A stretch of DNA of 34,632 bases from an uncultured bacterium (GCA_947383005.1 CANDBT010000046.1:1-34632), one strand, 5' to 3'; shown: positions 23,494-32,965, counted from the first letter of the stretch. The notes: a model not told the origin generated them from the sequence alone. Program-made: numbers and translations.

Positions 23494-25797
23494 TTAAACA
23501 GTAGGGGGGATTTCGTCATTTCCTTTTGCAGGCACCCATCCCTGTGTGTTTTGCGGCTTTTTCTGTTCCCCCGCTTCCTTGTTTCCCACCGCCTGACCTG
23601 TCTGTTCCGCCTCGGCCTCATTCTGTTCCTGGTCTGACTTTTCCACTCCAGTCTCTGTCTGTTCCTGGTCTGACTTTTCCACTCCAGTCTCTGTCTGTTC
23701 CTGGTCTGACTTTTCCGCTTCAGCCCCTGTCGGTTCCTGGTCTGACTTTTCCGCTTCAGCCCCTGTCGGTTCCTGGCCGGACTTTTCCGCTTCAGCCTCT
23801 GTCTGTTCCCGAACCGGCTCTTTTGCTTCGCTTTCTATCTGACTCAGAGCGAATTCATCCTCGTCCCCCGTTTCCTTTTCCGCTTTCTTATCTACGAAAT
23901 CCTTGCTGATTCCTTCTTTCTCTTTCTCCTTTGGTTCAGGAATACCTTTACACTTCCGGTAGATTTGCATGAACTCCTTGCCTGTAATCGTTTCCTTTTC
24001 TATCAAAAATTCTGCTATCTGATCCATAATCTGACGATTATCCCTCAGAAGACGTTTTGCCTCGTCATAAGACTCTTTCAAAATACGCATGACCTCTGCA
24101 TCTACTTCCGCTGCCGTGGCGTCACCGCAATTCATCACCATGCGGCCGGTCAAATATTGATCCTGCTGAGTAGCTAACCCCATAAGGCCAAATTTTTCCG
24201 ACATGCCATATTGAGTCACCATAGCACGAGCCAGCTTAGTCGCCTGTTCAATGTCATTAGCAGCTCCGGTGGTAACGGAATTAAATACCAGTTCCTCCGC
24301 AGCCCGGCCGGCCAAATATCCTACCAACATAGCTTTCAGTTCTTTTTGTGTATTTAAGTATTTCTCTTTCTCCGGCACGTGCATCACGTAGCCCAGCGCG
24401 CCCATAGTCCGCGGCACAATCGTAATTTTCTGCACCGGCTCCGCATCCTTCTGCAGCGCGCTGACCAACGCGTGCCCAACTTCGTGATAAGAAACTATAC
24501 GCCGCTCTTCCTTGCTGAGTACCCGATCCTTTTTCTCCTTGCCCACCAACACTACTTCCACGGCTTCGAATAAATCCTTCTGATTGACCGCATTCCGTTT
24601 GTGCTTTACCGCCAAGATTGCCGCCTCATTAATCATATTGGCCAAATCTGAACCTACGGCGCCCGAAGTGGCCAAAGCAATGGCATCCAAATCTACCGTA
24701 TCATCTAAAGACACATCTTTGGCATGAACTTTCAAAATTTCCACTCTGCCTTTTAAGTCCGGTTTATCCACGATAATCCGCCGATCAAAGCGCCCTGGAC
24801 GCAGAAGAGCCGGATCAAGGATTTCCGGCCGGTTGGTAGCCGCTAAAATCAAAAGGCCCTTCGAGGAATCCACACCATCCATTTCGGAAAGAAGCTGATT
24901 CAAAGTCTGCTGCTGCTCGGATTCCCCCCCGCCGCCGTAATTGCTCCGGCTCCGGCCAATGGAATCCACCTCATCAATAAAGATAATACAGGGAGAAGTC
25001 TGCTGCGCCTGCTTAAACAAATCTCTTACGCGGGAAGCGCCTACCCCCACATACATTTCCATAAAATCCGAACCGGACAGAAAATAAAAGGGAACCTTGG
25101 CCTCGCCCGCTACCGCCCTGGCAAGCAAAGTCTTTCCTGTTCCGGGAGGGCCGACCAGCAAAGCGCCCTTAGGCAACTTTGCACCGATATGGGTATACTT
25201 GCCCGGATTTTGCAAAAAATCCACCAGCTCTACCAATGATTCTTTTGCCTCGTCCTCACCTGCCACATCCGCAAAAGTAATCCCTGTGTCCTTCTGCATA
25301 TACATCTTGGCCGTGCTTTTCCCCACGCCCATGATCCCGCCGCCGACACGCTTCATCATAAAATTCATAAAGACCACAATAAGAATGAAAGGAATCACGA
25401 GACTGAGAATATTTTCCAACAGCACGCTGCCGTCCTGAGCTTCCTGTTCGATCTGCACTCCATGCTCTAAAAGACGGGTGGAAAATTCCCAATCCGACCC
25501 AAGCTTAATCACATAATACTGCTTGACCGGGTTTTTCTCATCAACATCTTCCTTATAAGTAATGTCAATAGTAGAACTCTTTACCAGAACCGATTCCACT
25601 TTCCCCTCATTGACTTCCTGTACAAATTGGTCATACCGTACTTCTTCACGACCCTCGCTTACCATGATATTGCGCATCACGTAAACAGCCATCAAGGTAA
25701 TAATTGCCGCAACAATCATCACCATAAACTGACTTCCCGGACCTTGATTTTTATTGCTGCCGCCGTTTTCCGGCGGCCGATTGCTGTTATTTTCCAT
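23494..25797 (-). CDS. ftsH: ATP-dependent zinc metalloprotease FtsH with a long repetitive tail
   Basis: 767 residues, longer than the usual 600-650. FtsH degrades membrane and short-lived cytoplasmic proteins as a membrane-bound hexamer. Two membrane segments (about 24-44 and 128-148) flank the outer domain. The AAA module has Walker A GPPGTGKT (216-223) and Walker B IIFIDEVD (271-278), and TNRPEILDPALLRPGRFDR follows. The protease zinc site is HEVGH (438-442). After about residue 615 an acidic, low-complexity tail runs to the end. Residues about 664-735 are repeats of a 12-residue unit such as EPTGAEAEKSDQ. The gene appears monocistronic. AGGAG lies 12 bases before the ATG. Confidence 0.97.
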   Translation of the reverse strand: MENNSNRPPENGGSNKNQGPGSQFMVMIVAAIITLMAVYVMRNIMVSEGREEVRYDQFVQEVNEGKVESVLVKSSTIDITYKEDVDEKNPVKQYYVIKLGSDWEFSTRLLEHGVQIEQEAQDGSVLLENILSLVIPFILIVVFMNFMMKRVGGGIMGVGKSTAKMYMQKDTGITFADVAGEDEAKESLVELVDFLQNPGKYTHIGAKLPKGALLVGPPGTGKTLLARAVAGEAKVPFYFLSGSDFMEMYVGVGASRVRDLFKQAQQTSPCIIFIDEVDSIGRSRSNYGGGGESEQQQTLNQLLSEMDGVDSSKGLLILAATNRPEILDPALLRPGRFDRRIIVDKPDLKGRVEILKVHAKDVSLDDTVDLDAIALATSGAVGSDLANMINEAAILAVKHKRNAVNQKDLFEAVEVVLVGKEKKDRVLSKEERRIVSYHEVGHALVSALQKDAEPVQKITIVPRTMGALGYVMHVPEKEKYLNTQKELKAMLVGYLAGRAAEELVFNSVTTGAANDIEQATKLARAMVTQYGMSEKFGLMGLATQQDQYLTGRMVMNCGDATAAEVDAEVMRILKESYDEAKRLLRDNRQIMDQIAEFLIEKETITGKEFMQIYRKCKGIPEPKEKEKEGISKDFVDKKAEKETGDEDEFALSQIESEAKEPVREQTEAEAEKSGQEPTGAEAEKSDQEPTGAEAEKSDQEQTETGVEKSDQEQTETGVEKSDQEQNEAEAEQTGQAVGNKEAGEQKKPQNTQGWVPAKGNDEIPPTV
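23593..23808 (-). repeat. 36-base tandem repeat inside ftsH
   Basis: Five clear 36-base units start at 23629, 23665, 23701, 23737 and 23773, with a degenerate sixth at 23593. Adjacent units are nearly identical. They encode 12-residue Glu-, Gln- and Thr-rich repeats in frame and fall into two subtypes (ETGVEKSDQ and GAEAEKSDQ). Confidence 0.85.
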
Positions 25798-25835
25798 TTT
25801 TTGCTTGTTCTCCTATTCCTGTTACCTAATATCTT

Positions 25836-25891
25836 GGCCGCATTATATTCAGTCAAACCTCCTTGCCTATTTACCCATCTGCTGCGTTGGA
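25836..25891 (-). promoter_or_regulatory. ftsH promoter region, first copy of a duplicated segment
   Basis: On the minus strand this segment carries GAATATAATG, giving a perfect TATAAT (25847 to 25842). A start near 25835 would leave a leader of about 38 bases before ftsH. A similar segment lies 187-188 bases upstream, with its own TATAAT at 26034 to 26029. No strong -35 is present; TAGGCA and CAGACA sit 16 bases upstream in the two copies. Confidence 0.5.
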
Positions 25892-25935
25892 TTTTCTAGC
25901 CGTAGCCACCTACTACGTCGTCAAAAATCCGCCTT
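25889..25935 (-). promoter_or_regulatory. Hairpin upstream of ftsH
   Basis: On the minus strand GGATTTT pairs with AAAATCC, and inside it CGTAG pairs with CTACG around a 7-base loop. It lies upstream of the nearer TATAAT but downstream of the farther one, so it would be transcribed only from the distal promoter copy. Confidence 0.4.
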
Positions 25936-26023
25936 CCAGATGAACAAATATACCAGATAAAACGGGGCATGCTGTCCTGCGAAGTTTCGCCAGATATAAC
26001 GCGGACAAGACACTAATGTACTG

Positions 26024-26079
26024 GCACGATTATATTCAGCCAAACCTCTTTGTCTGATTCCCCATTGGACTGCGTTGTT
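26024..26079 (-). repeat. Second copy of the ftsH promoter segment
   Basis: Aligns with 25836-25891 over about 56 bases with one single-base indel and scattered changes. Both read attatattcag, caaacct and ctgcgttg in the same order on the plus strand. Confidence 0.55.
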
Positions 26080-26097
26080 GTCAGTCGACGATGCCGC

Positions 26098-26124
26098 CGC
26101 AGAGTCTGCCCCAGCGAAGCGAGG
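26098..26124 (-). repeat. Dispersed intergenic repeat, 27-base partial copy
   Basis: Identical to 3210-3236 over 27 bases and in the same orientation. The flanks differ. Confidence 0.7.
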
Positions 26125-26254
26125 ATATCGCCTCCTTCCTCCGCTTTAAAGGCTTCCGTTTCAAAGCCTTTCTTCATTATACTGGTTGTGAGTGCAGAAA
26201 TCAAGGAAAGTAAAGATAAAAAAATGTGAAAAATGGATGAAATTGAAAAAAACC

Positions 26255-26283
26255 TGGATTTCTCCTTTCTCAGGTTGTATAAT
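26255..26283 (+). promoter_or_regulatory. pyrG promoter
   Basis: A perfect TATAAT at 26278-26283 has TGGATT 17 bases upstream (26255-26260) as a weak -35. The predicted start near 26290 gives a leader of about 60 bases. The run of G followed by C used for CTP-sensed reiterative initiation in some Firmicute pyrG genes is not seen at that point. Confidence 0.5.
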
Positions 26284-26351
26284 AGACAAGTTATTGTAAC
26301 CGAAAGACAATATCATATTCGTCACCTTTAGCTGATAAGGAGGGTTCCGTT

Positions 26352-27965
26352 ATGCCAGTTAAATATGTCTTTGTCACCGGCGGCGTTGTTTCCGGCCTTG
26401 GAAAAGGTATCACCGCAGCTTCTCTGGGCCGTTTGCTAAAAGCCCGCAATTATAAAGTTACCATGCAGAAATTCGATCCCTACATCAATATTGATCCTGG
26501 CACTATGAATCCCGTGCAGCATGGAGAGGTTTTCGTTACCGACGACGGTGCGGAAACCGATCTGGATTTAGGGCATTATGAACGCTTTATTGATGAAAGC
26601 CTGACTAAAAATTCCAATGTAACCACGGGGAAAGTATACTGGAGCGTGCTGCAGAAAGAACGGCGGGGCGATTTCGGCGGCGGTACCGTCCAGGTCATCC
26701 CACATATTACCAATGAAATAAAAAGCCGTTTTCACCGTAATTTTACCACTGAAGATACGGAAATTGCGATTATTGAAGTAGGCGGTACTGTAGGTGATAT
26801 CGAAAGCCAGCCCTTTCTGGAAGCTATCCGCCAATTCCAGCATGAGGTGGGCCACAACAATGCCATTCTCATCCATGTGACGCTGATCCCCTATCTGAAG
26901 GCATCCGGTGAACTGAAAACCAAGCCAACCCAGGCAAGCGTCAAAGACCTGCAAGGCATGGGGATCTGGCCCGATATCATCGTCTGCCGCAGCGAACATC
27001 CTTTGGACAGCAGTATCCGCAGCAAAATCGCCCTTTTCTGTAATGTTCCCAAAGAACACGTACTGCAGAACCTTGATGTAGAAGTCCTTTATGAGGCGCC
27101 TCTGGCCATGGAGGAAGAGCATCTGGCCCAGGTGGCCTGCGAATGTTTGCATTTACCCTGCCCTGAACCTAACCTGGATGACTGGCGCACGATGATCGAC
27201 CACTGGAAACACCCCCAGCATCAGGTCAATATCGCTTTGGTCGGTAAATACACCCAGCTTCATGATGCTTATATTTCCGTAGTGGAAGCTTTAAAACACG
27301 GCGGCGTCGCCAACCATGCCAGCGTTAATATCCAATGGGTCGATTCCGAAACCGTTACGGAAAAAAATGTCTCGGAAATCCTTAAATATGCACAAGGCAT
27401 ATTGGTGCCTGGCGGATTTGGCGACCGGGGAATTGACGGTATGCTCCACACTATCTGCTATGCCCGCAGACAGCAGATACCATTTCTTGGTCTTTGCCTG
27501 GGGATGCAGCTTTCCATTGTGGAATTTGCCAGAAATGTCATCGGTTTCGAAGACGCTCACAGCGTTGAGCTGAATCCATCCACTACTCACCCGGTCATCC
27601 ATCTGATGCCTGACCAGGACGGCATTGAAGACATCGGCGGCACGCTGAGGCTTGGTTCCTATCCCTGTGTATTGGACAAACAATCCAAAGCTTTTGCCCT
27701 TTACGGCCAGGAAACCATCTATGAGCGTCACCGCCACCGCTATGAAGTCAACAATGATTTCCGCAATGCCTTGACCGGCCATGGTATGATATTATCCGGA
27801 AAATCTCCCGACGGGAGGATTATTGAGATGATTGAATTGTCCGGCCATCCATGGTTTATCGCCACCCAGGCCCATCCCGAATTGAAATCCCGGCCCAACC
27901 GTCCCCATCCGCTATTCAAAGGGTTTATCGAGGCGGCTTTAAAACAAAATAAAAGCCAAAAATAA
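26352..27965 (+). CDS. pyrG: CTP synthase
   Basis: 537 residues, the normal length. It converts UTP to CTP using ATP and glutamine. The amidoligase domain begins [23 protein letters not shown] and carries IDPGTMNP and [23 protein letters not shown]. The glutaminase domain has GGFGDRG and the nucleophile in [10 protein letters not shown], and ends with [16 protein letters not shown] stands eight bases before the ATG. It is preceded by its own promoter and appears monocistronic. No strong terminator is visible after it, and the small gene at 28202 may lie on the same transcript. Confidence 0.98.
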   Translation: MPVKYVFVTGGVVSGLGKGITAASLGRLLKARNYKVTMQKFDPYINIDPGTMNPVQHGEVFVTDDGAETDLDLGHYERFIDESLTKNSNVTTGKVYWSVLQKERRGDFGGGTVQVIPHITNEIKSRFHRNFTTEDTEIAIIEVGGTVGDIESQPFLEAIRQFQHEVGHNNAILIHVTLIPYLKASGELKTKPTQASVKDLQGMGIWPDIIVCRSEHPLDSSIRSKIALFCNVPKEHVLQNLDVEVLYEAPLAMEEEHLAQVACECLHLPCPEPNLDDWRTMIDHWKHPQHQVNIALVGKYTQLHDAYISVVEALKHGGVANHASVNIQWVDSETVTEKNVSEILKYAQGILVPGGFGDRGIDGMLHTICYARRQQIPFLGLCLGMQLSIVEFARNVIGFEDAHSVELNPSTTHPVIHLMPDQDGIEDIGGTLRLGSYPCVLDKQSKAFALYGQETIYERHRHRYEVNNDFRNALTGHGMILSGKSPDGRIIEMIELSGHPWFIATQAHPELKSRPNRPHPLFKGFIEAALKQNKSQK

Positions 27966-28100
27966 AAAATTTTTGTCGTTCACTATAATATGTTACGAAT
28001 AAATTGCGCTCCATGGTTTTCCAACATAAAACCTATACCTTTCTCCCATACTAATATCGTCCCAGCGCTGAACCTGCTTGCTGGAACCGCTGCCATATTT

Positions 28101-28113
28101 ATGATACCAGGGT
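28101..28113 (-). repeat. Partial copy of the ccctggtatcat repeat
   Basis: atgataccagggt is the reverse complement of the last 13 bases of the repeat at 3108 and 10109. It lies between pyrG and the next small gene. Confidence 0.45.
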
Positions 28114-28201
28114 ACCAAGGCCGTAAAATCCAATACAAGTTTGCCTGCTGGCTCCGACATCATATATATTTACAGCATAAACAAGACAGAAAGGAATGGT
28201 G

Positions 28202-28414
28202 ATGACCATGCAGCACCCACAAAATCAGCCGGAAAAGGACGCTCCTCTTCCGGGCAAAGATTCTACCGGCTATGACGACACAGAAGGGCTGAATATCAAA
28301 GCTTGCTCTGCTACCGACTTCACCGGCTTGATTCCTTCTCTCCCCAGCTCCGACGCCGAATTGGAATCCTATGCGGAAGTTTACCATTACCCCGCAGACA
28401 TTTTCCACGACTAA
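28202..28414 (+). CDS. Small acidic hypothetical protein
   Basis: 70 residues, acidic and polar, with no membrane segment. The C-terminal half CSATDFTGLIPSLPSSDAEL and ESYAEVYHYPADIFHD looks like a conserved short motif rather than random sequence. I have an impression of similar small proteins in related Clostridia but cannot name a family. Three in-frame ATG codons occur at 28196, 28202 and 28208. AAGGA at 28191-28195 is correctly spaced (six bases) only for 28202. A terminator follows at 28458. Function unknown. Confidence 0.6.
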   Translation: MTMQHPQNQPEKDAPLPGKDSTGYDDTEGLNIKACSATDFTGLIPSLPSSDAELESYAEVYHYPADIFHD

Positions 28415-28457
28415 ATCAGGGGACAAACAAAATTCAACATCCGATATAATTGTTACG

Positions 28458-28507
28458 GCATCTGCTCCAATTGTCGTTTTGCTTTGACAAAAGGTGCAGA
28501 TGCTTTA
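28458..28507 (+). terminator. Terminator after the small acidic gene
   Basis: GCATCTGC at 28458-28465 pairs with GCAGATGC at 28496-28503, with an inner TTGTC/GACAA stem. TTTAT follows. It lies between convergent genes, so it may serve both. Confidence 0.6.
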
Positions 28508-29056
28508 TCAATACCCTTTTCGCCGCAGCAGCTTACGCAAATATGCGAATGTGGTCTTCTCCCCCTTATCCCGCAACATCTTCAATATTTTCTCCAGCAG
28601 CTTTTTGGTATCCGGGTGCATAGCTCCCTCCAAATAAGGCTGTTCCTTCTGGTAATATTCCCAAGCTGAGGCATCGGTATAATCTGTCCCCCGGTATACT
28701 TTACAGGCAGCGATTCGATCCATAACCATCTCTACTACATAAGGAAGCGGCATTTTGCACCCCATCATCCCCCCGCTGGCTTTGGAAAAATCCATCCAAT
28801 ACTCAAAATGATGCTTATTCCTCCCTTTATGATGAAGCCACGCAGACGAATATCCTTCCAGCTCCCTCTCAACTGCGTTGGGACTGCGGGTTCCCTGATA
28901 ATAGCGAACACCCGTTATAAATTCTGCCGGAGTGTATTTAGACAAATCATGCAACAACCCCTGCCGGTACAACCCCACTCTAAAACAATTTTCCATCACC
29001 AGGCACTTATGCTTGGTGATGGTAACTAAATGATGCCAAATATTCTGCCATTCCAT
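28508..29056 (-). CDS. DUF5662 family protein
   Basis: 182 residues, soluble. HDLSK at 36-40 and the histidine-rich WLHHKGRNKHHFEYW at 73-87 are the hallmark of DUF5662. The spaced histidines and aspartate suggest a metal-binding site, possibly HD-like, but no activity is established to my knowledge. Start at 29056 is supported by AAGAGG about eight bases upstream. It is a single minus-strand gene between convergent and divergent neighbours. Confidence 0.85.
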   Translation of the reverse strand: MEWQNIWHHLVTITKHKCLVMENCFRVGLYRQGLLHDLSKYTPAEFITGVRYYQGTRSPNAVERELEGYSSAWLHHKGRNKHHFEYWMDFSKASGGMMGCKMPLPYVVEMVMDRIAACKVYRGTDYTDASAWEYYQKEQPYLEGAMHPDTKKLLEKILKMLRDKGEKTTFAYLRKLLRRKGY

Positions 29057-29181
29057 AGACTCAACCTCTTAATCTCTAAGATACATTTTGTTTCAATGTT
29101 TTTTGAAAACAATAAGATATGTCTCTAAATAGTAACATTTTTCTAAATAAACTTTTCCTGTCGAAAATTATTCAAAATTGT

Positions 29182-29210
29182 TTGACAGTTTGTGTTTTCT
29201 ATGATATTCT
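29182..29210 (+). promoter_or_regulatory. Strong promoter of the cold-shock gene
   Basis: A perfect TTGACA at 29182-29187, 17 bases, then TATTCT at 29205-29210 preceded by TG at the extended -10 position. Start near 29217, giving a leader of about 40 bases. Confidence 0.8.
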
Positions 29211-29257
29211 TAAGCTAGTTGCAGATGACAACGCATATATTTTTGGAGGTAGGTAAC

Positions 29258-29458
29258 ATGAGTAAAGGTACAGTTAAGTGGTTCAACAATCAGAAGGGCT
29301 ATGGCTTTATCTGTGACGAACAGGGAAACGACGTTTTCGTTCACTACTCCGGCCTGGATATGGAAGGCTACAAGACCTTGGACGAAGGCGCTTCTGTAAT
29401 GTTTGAAGTGACAGAAGGAGCCAAAGGACCTCAAGCCATTCATGTAACCACACTGTGA
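29258..29458 (+). CDS. Cold-shock protein, CspA family
   Basis: 66 residues, a single cold-shock domain. The nucleic-acid-binding motifs are KGYGFI (RNP1) and DVFVHY (RNP2), and the N-terminus [18 protein letters not shown] is classic. It acts as an RNA chaperone. The ATG at 29258 has GGAGG about nine bases upstream; an earlier in-frame ATG at 29219 adds only non-family residues. It is monocistronic between a strong promoter and a strong terminator, which suggests high expression. Confidence 0.97.
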   Translation: MSKGTVKWFNNQKGYGFICDEQGNDVFVHYSGLDMEGYKTLDEGASVMFEVTEGAKGPQAIHVTTL

Positions 29459-29534
29459 AACACATAGTTTAACTCGGGTTCTCACCTGATGCAAGTGAAG
29501 TGCGGAACAGCTACATGAAAGTAAATTGTGGGGG

Positions 29535-29573
29535 AAAGCTGTTGCGGACAAGATGTCCGGCAACAGCTTTTTT
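29535..29573 (+). terminator. Rho-independent terminator of the csp gene
   Basis: AAAGCTGTTGC then GGAC (29535-29549) pairs with GTCC, one bulged G and GCAACAGCTTT (29555-29570), followed by more T to 29573. Confidence 0.9.
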
Positions 29574-29590
29574 ATTACGAAGTATCCAGC

Positions 29591-29613
29591 AAAACGCGCC
29601 AGTGACGCGTTTT
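29591..29613 (-). terminator. Terminator of the nucleoside salvage operon
   Basis: AAAACGCG at 29591-29598 and CGCGTTTT at 29606-29613 form a perfect 8-bp stem with a 7-base loop, nine bases past the deoB stop codon. Confidence 0.6.
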
Positions 29614-29621
29614 GTCGGATT

Positions 29622-30818
29622 TCATTTAAGTAAATCCAGCAGAGAATACCCTATCGTCCCCTTCGGAAGCTTCACCCCCAATAGTTCTGCCGCCGTAGCA
29701 CCTACCACAGCAAAAGTGTCTGCGTGCGGCAGTTCACCGCTTTCCTGCAGCCCCTTTCCATAAATCAGCAGCGGCACCTGCTCTCTTGTATGATCCGTCC
29801 CGCTGTAAGTCGGATCGTTGCCGTGATCCGCCGTGATCATCAGTAAATCTTCCTCTCTCAGGATTTCCAGCAACCCCCCAAGCTTTTCATCAAACAGCTC
29901 CAGCTCCCTGGCGTATCCGGCCGGGTTTCGCCGATGCCCCCACAACGCATCAAAATCCACCAAATTCACAAAACAAAGTCCATGAAAATCTTCTTTCGCA
30001 ATCTCGATTGTCTGCTCCATACCATGAACGGAGCTTTTTGATTTTAACGAGCGGGTAAGTCCGCACCCCGCAAAAATATCATAAATTTTCCCAATTGAAA
30101 TCACATCCCGCCCGGCTTCTTTCAGCGCATCCAAAACCGTCTTTCCAAACGGCGGGACTGCGTAATCATGGCGATTGCTGGTCCGTTTAAATTCTCCTTT
30201 TTTCCTGCCGATATAAGGCCGGGCGATCACCCGCCCTACGCGCCACTCATCTTTTAATGTCAGTTCCCTGGCAATCTGACAGCATCGATATAATTCCTGC
30301 AAATCAAAAGTCTCTTCATTCCCGCAAATCTGCAGCACGGAATCGGCTGAAGTGTAAACAATCATATGTCCTGTGGCAATCTCTTCTTCCGCCAACTCGT
30401 CCAATATCTCTGTACCGCTGGCGCTTTTATTGCCGATAACCTTATGGCCGGTCCGTCTTTCCAGCTCATCAATCAACTCCGGCGGAAAACCTGTTTCGGT
30501 AAAAGTAATAAACGGCTTAACCGTCTTCAGGCCCATCATCTCCCAATGGCCAGTCATCGTATCTTTGCCGCGGCTCTTTTCATTGAGCCGCAGATAATAA
30601 CCCATGGGCTGCTTCACCGGTGCCACCTGCCTCAATGAGTGAAGATTTGCCAGACCCAGCCGCTGAAGGTTGGGAATATAAAACTTCTCCACACTTTCGG
30701 ATATATGACCCAGCGTATCGCTTCCTGCATCGCCATAATCTGCCGCATCTTTTCCCTCTCCTACCCCCAGCGAATCAATAACAATCACAAATACCCTTTT
30801 CCACATATTTCCTGCCAT
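29622..30818 (-). CDS. deoB: Phosphopentomutase
   Basis: 398 residues. It interconverts ribose-1-phosphate (or deoxyribose-1-phosphate) and the 5-phosphates, feeding sugars from nucleoside breakdown into central metabolism. Alkaline-phosphatase-type metal ligands are visible in [13 protein letters not shown] at the N-terminus and [18 protein letters not shown] near the end, with [13 protein letters not shown] between. ATG at 30818 is used because GGAGGAG, overlapping the cdd stop codon, lies ten bases upstream. An ATG four codons later is possible. It is the last gene of the operon. Confidence 0.96.
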   Translation of the reverse strand: MAGNMWKRVFVIVIDSLGVGEGKDAADYGDAGSDTLGHISESVEKFYIPNLQRLGLANLHSLRQVAPVKQPMGYYLRLNEKSRGKDTMTGHWEMMGLKTVKPFITFTETGFPPELIDELERRTGHKVIGNKSASGTEILDELAEEEIATGHMIVYTSADSVLQICGNEETFDLQELYRCCQIARELTLKDEWRVGRVIARPYIGRKKGEFKRTSNRHDYAVPPFGKTVLDALKEAGRDVISIGKIYDIFAGCGLTRSLKSKSSVHGMEQTIEIAKEDFHGLCFVNLVDFDALWGHRRNPAGYARELELFDEKLGGLLEILREEDLLMITADHGNDPTYSGTDHTREQVPLLIYGKGLQESGELPHADTFAVVGATAAELLGVKLPKGTIGYSLLDLLK

Positions 30819-30834
30819 TTCTTCCCGACTCCTC

Positions 30835-31254
30835 CTACCCAAGATTTTCCGGTCCAAAACTCATGGGAAATAAATCCTTCAGCAAATATTTCTGCCAATG
30901 GCTTTCATCAATAGCCAAAATCACCTGAAACGTTTCCGAATCGCAAAATTCCCGCATAACCTGGCGGCATACGCCGCATGGAGAGGTATACCCGGTCGGC
31001 TTCCCATCCTTGCCGCCCACAACAGCAATAGCCAAAAATCGTCTCTCTCCCATGGCAACCGCCTGAAAAAAAGCAGTTCTTTCCGCGCAATTGGTCGGTG
31101 TATAAGCAGCATTCTCAATATTGCAACCCTGATAGATCTTTCCCTCTTCCGTCAGAAGCGCCGCACCTACCTGAAATCCCGAATAAGGTGCATAAGCACG
31201 CCCCATAGCCTCGATCGCCTGGCGGATCAATTCGCCAACTATCAGCCCATCCAT
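30835..31254 (-). CDS. cdd: Cytidine deaminase
   Basis: 139 residues. It deaminates cytidine and deoxycytidine to uridine forms. The zinc site is NCAERTAF (catalytic Glu) and PCGVCRQV, with CNIENAAY for substrate binding. An in-frame TGA stands three codons before the ATG, fixing this start, with GGTGA and GGAGG purine tracts upstream. It lies 23 bases after udp, whose product pathway it feeds, and 16 bases before deoB. Confidence 0.97.
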   Translation of the reverse strand: MDGLIVGELIRQAIEAMGRAYAPYSGFQVGAALLTEEGKIYQGCNIENAAYTPTNCAERTAFFQAVAMGERRFLAIAVVGGKDGKPTGYTSPCGVCRQVMREFCDSETFQVILAIDESHWQKYLLKDLFPMSFGPENLG

Positions 31255-31277
31255 AATTTTTCACCATCCTCCTGATT

Positions 31278-32060
31278 CTACTCCTTATCTTTATCCTGAC
31301 GGATCAAAACGCGGATTGCTTCTACCGCCGTGCGGATAGCCAAATCCGTATCATGGACTACGGGATTTTCCAAACCGGCCTTGGCCCTCTCCTGGTTTGC
31401 CAAAACCAACAACACGGAACCGGCCCGCACATGCAAATAGCTGGCCACCACAAATATAGCCGCCGATTCCATCTCTGAAGCCATACAGCCAAGCCTTAAC
31501 CAGGCTTCCCACTTTTCCGTCAGCTCAGCCGCCACCGGTTTTGTCTCCGGCGAATGCTGCCCATAAAAAGAATCTTTACATTGTACCACGCCCACATGGC
31601 AGGGCGCTCCCAAATTCTCCGCTGCTTCTTTGAGCGCAGATGTCACGTCAAAATCCGGGACCGCCGGAAATTCGATAGGAGCATATTCTTTACTGGTACC
31701 CTCCATTCGGATGGCGCCGTTAGCCACGATCAAATCACCGCTTTTTACCCGCAAATCCATACCGCCGCTGGTGCCTACCCGAATGAACGTATCTGCCCCG
31801 CATTGCACCAGCTCTTCTACCGCGATAGCCGCCGAAGGTCCGCCGATGCCTGTGGACGTAACGCTGACCTTCACCCCATCCAGAGTTCCCGTATAAGTGA
31901 CATATTCACGACTGTCTGCCACTAACTGCGGATTGTCAAAATATCGGGCAATCTTTTCACAGCGCTTGGGATCTCCCGGCAGAATGACATATCGTCCTAT
32001 ATCGCCTTTTCCTACCTGAATATGGTATAACTTGCCCTCATGTTCCGAATAATTAATCAT
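31278..32060 (-). CDS. udp: Uridine phosphorylase
   Basis: 260 residues of the NP-1 nucleoside phosphorylase family. It splits uridine with phosphate to uracil and ribose-1-phosphate. Motifs include [14 protein letters not shown] (phosphate), [11 protein letters not shown] and [13 protein letters not shown] for ribose binding. It sits between hslO and cdd on the minus strand with 26- and 23-base gaps. Together with cdd and deoB it completes a cytidine-to-ribose-5-phosphate route. Confidence 0.94.
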   Translation of the reverse strand: MINYSEHEGKLYHIQVGKGDIGRYVILPGDPKRCEKIARYFDNPQLVADSREYVTYTGTLDGVKVSVTSTGIGGPSAAIAVEELVQCGADTFIRVGTSGGMDLRVKSGDLIVANGAIRMEGTSKEYAPIEFPAVPDFDVTSALKEAAENLGAPCHVGVVQCKDSFYGQHSPETKPVAAELTEKWEAWLRLGCMASEMESAAIFVVASYLHVRAGSVLLVLANQERAKAGLENPVVHDTDLAIRTAVEAIRVLIRQDKDKE

Positions 32061-32086
32061 AACTTTCCCCCATCTGTTATCTTCCT

Positions 32087-32965
32087 CTATCTGGCCCGGA
32101 TCAACAACTCTTTCAGTTCTTCTACCGTAACAGGATAAGATTTATTACAAAAATGACAATTCACTTCTATTGTCTCGCCGTCCCGAATCATGGCCGTCAA
32201 CTCCTGCTTTCCTACACTGACCAAAGCCTTCTCGATTCTCTTTTTCGAACAATTGCAAAAAAATCCTGCCGGTATCCGATCCTGGATCTCCAGACCATAT
32301 TCCCCCAAAAGAAAATCCAAAATCTGCTCTGGCGTCCTGCCTTCATCTAACAACGCCGATATAGAAGGAACCTTTTTCAGCTTCTCTTCCAAATCGGAAA
32401 TCATCTTTTCTTCAGCTCCCGGCATCATCTGCAAAATAAAGCCTCCTGCCTGGCGCACCGTATTTTCACGGTTCATCAGCACTCCCAACGCCACACTGGA
32501 CGGCGTTTGCTCGGAAGTGGCAAAATAGTAAGTCAGATCCTCGGCTATCTCACCGGTGACAAGAATGGTCTGCCCCACATAAGGTTCTTTCATGCCTAAA
32601 TCTTTTATGACGCTTAAAACGCCGATTCCCAATGCTCCGCCAACATCCAGCTTTCCTTTATCATTAGGCGGCAGCATCACTTGAGGATTGAAAGCATAGC
32701 CTTTCACTCTTCCTTTGGCATCCGCCGTGACCATCAGGCCCTTAATCGGGCCGTCGCCCTCGATCTTGATCGTCAGCAGATCATCCTCACCCTTCATCAT
32801 CACACCCATCATCGCCCCACCAACCAGCAACCGGCCTAAAGCTGCCGTCGCCACAGGACTGGTGTCATGAGCCTGCCGGGCATACTCCACTGTATCCCGC
32901 ATAGTCGCCGCAAAAGCCCTTACCTGACCTTGGGCCGCCGTCGCTCTCACAATATAATCGGTCAT
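32087..32965 (-). CDS. hslO: Redox-regulated chaperone Hsp33
   Basis: 292 residues from the second ATG. Hsp33 is a cytosolic holdase that is switched on when its zinc-binding cysteines are oxidised. The C-terminal CNC and CHFC pairs (residues 237, 239, 270 and 273) are present, and the N-terminus [18 protein letters not shown] is typical. Two adjacent ATG codons overlap the methyltransferase stop (ATGATG). The second, at 32965, is better spaced from AAAGGA and makes a TGATG coupling. It is unusual to find it at the head of nucleoside salvage genes. Confidence 0.96.
   Translation of the reverse strand: MTDYIVRATAAQGQVRAFAATMRDTVEYARQAHDTSPVATAALGRLLVGGAMMGVMMKGEDDLLTIKIEGDGPIKGLMVTADAKGRVKGYAFNPQVMLPPNDKGKLDVGGALGIGVLSVIKDLGMKEPYVGQTILVTGEIAEDLTYYFATSEQTPSSVALGVLMNRENTVRQAGGFILQMMPGAEEKMISDLEEKLKKVPSISALLDEGRTPEQILDFLLGEYGLEIQDRIPAGFFCNCSKKRIEKALVSVGKQELTAMIRDGETIEVNCHFCNKSYPVTVEELKELLIRAR

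Larger units (their letters stand above)
25798..26351. other. 554-base gap between ftsH and pyrG with duplicated promoter-like segment
   Basis: The gap holds the leader and promoter of ftsH (minus), the promoter and leader of pyrG (plus), a two-copy repeat (25836-25891 and 26024-26079), a hairpin at about 25889-25935, and a copy of the dispersed repeat (26098-26124). No gene was seen in it. Confidence 0.6.

Noticed and set aside
23593-23808. Possible CRISPR array because the unit is 36 bases
   Set aside because: The units are contiguous with no spacers, are in frame with FtsH, and no cas genes are present.
23526-23909. 127-residue proline-rich frame antisense to ftsH
   Set aside because: A shadow of the 36-base repeats that encode the FtsH tail; no ribosome site.
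26284-26351. CTP-sensing reiterative-transcription leader of pyrG
   Set aside because: The expected G-run start just after the -10 is not visible at the predicted initiation point.
27990-28202. 70-residue frame after pyrG
   Set aside because: No ribosome site, contains a copy of the dispersed repeat, and its sequence resembles no protein family I know.
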